The position numbers were made by a program, and so were the translations under genes. Positions 62,613-64,000 of a stretch of 64,000 nucleotides of DNA are shown one piece after another. The notes below the pieces were generated by a model that was not told where the DNA came from, did not search any database, and saw only the letters and a list, made by a program, of their open reading frames with translations. The DNA lies in contig CAVQVO010000020.1 of the NCBI GenBank assembly GCA_963717115.1, positions 1,178,001 to 1,242,000 on the forward strand. The letters run 5' to 3'. Each line of letters starts with the position of its first letter. Within the stretch, counting starts at the first letter, position 1. This DNA is from JBBQUN01 sp963717115 (GTDB lineage Bacteria > Actinomycetota > Acidimicrobiia > Acidimicrobiales > SZUA-35).

Positions 62613-63145
62613 CGATCGACGGCGTCGGTCGGGGCCGGTACGGGGTGGGAGAAGCCCAGGTCGGCGAGGTGGCGTCGCTCGCCGGCCTGCATGAGCGCCG
62701 TCTCGACCGGATCGGCGTGGTCGTGACCGAGGAGGTGCAGCACGCCGTGGATCGTCAACAGGGCGAACTCGGCGGCCGGTGTCCCGGCGTGTTCACCGGC
62801 CTGGGCGGCGGCGACGGAGGGGCACAGGACGACGTCGCCGACCATGGGCGGCTCGTCACCGGGGGCGCTGAACGGATCGGGATCGAGGGGGAAGGCGAGC
62901 ACGTCGGTGGGGCCGTCGACCCCCAGATGGTCCCGGTTCAGTTCGGTGATCGTCGCGCGGTCGACGAGGTGCAGGTCGACCCGGGCCTCGGTGAGCCCTT
63001 CGCCGCGGAGGACCTCGACCGCCACTCGACACAGCGCCTCGAGGTCGACCTCGACCTCGGGTTCGGCGTCGAAACCGGCGACGACGAGCCGATCGTCGGA
63101 TACGAGCGCATCGGGAGCGACGGAGCCATCGGGTTCGTCGATCAT
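62609..63145 (-). CDS. ybeY: Endoribonuclease YbeY
   Basis: 178 residues. Zinc-dependent RNase for 16S 3'-end maturation and ribosome quality control. The signature HGVLHLLGHDH supplies the zinc His residues near residue 135, and the conserved TELNRDHLGVDGPTDVLAFP (~70-89) precedes it. ATG 63145 overlaps the phoH stop (ATGA), placing it in one translationally coupled unit with phoH, corC and era. The N-terminal ~25 residues are acidic and variable. Confidence 0.94.
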   Translation of the reverse strand: MIDEPDGSVAPDALVSDDRLVVAGFDAEPEVEVDLEALCRVAVEVLRGEGLTEARVDLHLVDRATITELNRDHLGVDGPTDVLAFPLDPDPFSAPGDEPPMVGDVVLCPSVAAAQAGEHAGTPAAEFALLTIHGVLHLLGHDHADPVETALMQAGERRHLADLGFSHPVPAPTDAVDR

Positions 63146-64000
63146 CGCTGCCGTTCGTCGTGGCGGGTGTAGGCGTCGACGATGTCCTGGACGATCTTGT
63201 GCCGCACGACGTCACGACTGTCGAGGCGTACGAAGGCCATCCCCTCGATGCCCTGCAGGATGTCGTGGACCCCGATGAGTCCCGACCGCGACCCCTGCAC
63301 GTCGACCTGGGTGGTGTCGCCGGTGACGACGACCTTGGAGTTGAACCCGATGCGGGTGAGGAACATCTTCATCTGTTCGGGCGTGGTGTTCTGAGCCTCG
63401 TCGAGGATGATGAAGCTGTCGTTGAGGGTGCGACCTCGCATGAAGGCCAGCGGGGCGACCTCGACCTGGTTGCGTTCGAACATCTTGGCCATGCCCTCGG
63501 CCCCCACCATGTCGTGGAGGGCGTCGTAGAGCGGTCGGAGATAGGGATCGACCTTCGACATGAGGTCGCCGGGCAGGTAGCCGAGTCGTTCGCCGGCTTC
63601 GACCGCCGGCCGGGTGAGCAGGATGCGATCGACTTCCTTGGCCTGCAGAGCGGCGACGGCACAGGCCACCGCCAACCAGCTCTTGCCGGTACCGGCCGGT
63701 CCGATGCCGAAGGTGACGATGTTGGTCCGGATGGTGTCGATGTAGCGCTTCTGCCCACCGGTCTTTGGTCGCACGGGCTTGCCGCGGGCGGTGTTGAGGA
63801 TGTGTTCGGTCAGCACCACCGATGGAACCTCGTCGATCGAGACCATGTGCAGCGCCCGGCGCACGGTCGAGGACTCGATCGCCTGGCCCTGCTCGAGCAC
63901 GAGCACGAGTTCGTTGATGACCGTCGAGGCCGCTGCGGCGTGTTCACCGTCGATGGTGACCTCGTTGCCGCGCACGTGGATCCGGACACCCAGCGTCTTC
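63142..64000 (-). CDS. phoH: PhoH-family ATPase, 5' end outside window
   Basis: 286 codons visible, open to the right edge, so the first ~35-60 residues are missing. Walker A GPAGTGKSWL, Walker B FIILDEAQNTT, sensor GDTTQVDVQG and LTRPAVEAGERLGYLPGD mark the PhoH/YbeZ family, an RNA-associated ATPase that works with YbeY. The in-frame GTG at 63975 is internal because the conserved region continues upstream of it. Coupled to ybeY by a four-base overlap. Confidence 0.94.
   Translation of the reverse strand, partial: KTLGVRIHVRGNEVTIDGEHAAAASTVINELVLVLEQGQAIESSTVRRALHMVSIDEVPSVVLTEHILNTARGKPVRPKTGGQKRYIDTIRTNIVTFGIGPAGTGKSWLAVACAVAALQAKEVDRILLTRPAVEAGERLGYLPGDLMSKVDPYLRPLYDALHDMVGAEGMAKMFERNQVEVAPLAFMRGRTLNDSFIILDEAQNTTPEQMKMFLTRIGFNSKVVVTGDTTQVDVQGSRSGLIGVHDILQGIEGMAFVRLDSRDVVRHKIVQDIVDAYTRHDERQR

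Overview
The window is high-GC, densely packed bacterial chromosome with strong third-position GC bias. An HrdB/SigA-type primary sigma factor, the phoH-ybeY-corC-era-uppS-recO-glyS-ppdK-dnaG-rpoD neighbourhood, many acyl-CoA-processing enzymes and a WS/DGAT-type acyltransferase point to an Actinomycetota chromosome. I would guess Acidimicrobiia (Ilumatobacter/Microthrix-like), but that placement is inference from gene content. No integrase, transposase, phage or plasmid gene is visible. Three single tRNA genes (Val-TAC, Met-CAT, Asn-GTT) are all on the minus strand.

Layout. 1-9 kb: an SRPBCC/maleylpyruvate-isomerase-like fusion with its ArsR regulator, a GGDEF protein with a degenerate EAL half, a three-PAS protein, tRNA-Val, an inositol-monophosphatase-like enzyme, an SDR and an aldo/keto reductase. 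8.7-11.7 kb: a coupled alpha/beta hydrolase and WS/DGAT acyltransferase, then a rhodanese. 11.7-14.3 kb: an ABC-2 exporter trio riddled with frameshifts. 14.4-26.6 kb: catabolic genes (galM, an APH-like phosphotransferase, three acyl-CoA dehydrogenases, P450, an orphan xanthine-dehydrogenase-type Mo subunit) plus selO coupled to a degenerate GGDEF protein. 26.8-29.9 kb: a secreted beta-propeller/FN3 protein and a divergent arsI/arsR pair. 31.3-38.1 kb: an oligopeptide ABC system with oppA and oppD on the plus strand and oppB-C-F on the minus strand. Its OppF-type ATPase carries about 120 extra residues that look membrane-spanning. 38.2-46 kb: a second ABC-2 exporter, DUF971 protein, MFS carrier, tRNA-Met with unusual flanking repeats, a double-TetR regulator, another APH-like kinase, a CaiB/BaiF CoA-transferase and tRNA-Asn. 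46-64 kb: housekeeping genes for replication, transcription, translation, isoprenoid carrier synthesis, recombination and ribosome maturation, ending in a phoH cut by the window edge.

How the genes work together. The acyl-CoA dehydrogenases, P450, CoA-transferase, SDR and APH-like proteins fit lipid or sterol-like catabolism. The WS/DGAT pair suggests neutral-lipid storage. The Opp system imports peptides.

Data quality. At least twenty reading-frame breaks fall in a few clusters (11.7-12.8, 35.6-38.7, 49.5-49.7, 53.9-57.4 kb), including in uppS, recO and ppdK. In nearly every case the next frame continues the same protein family without loss. Single-base indel errors in the assembly are therefore the simplest explanation, although real decay of the 11.7-13.5 kb exporter cannot be excluded. 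Coordinates of the affected genes span the whole family match and not one open frame.
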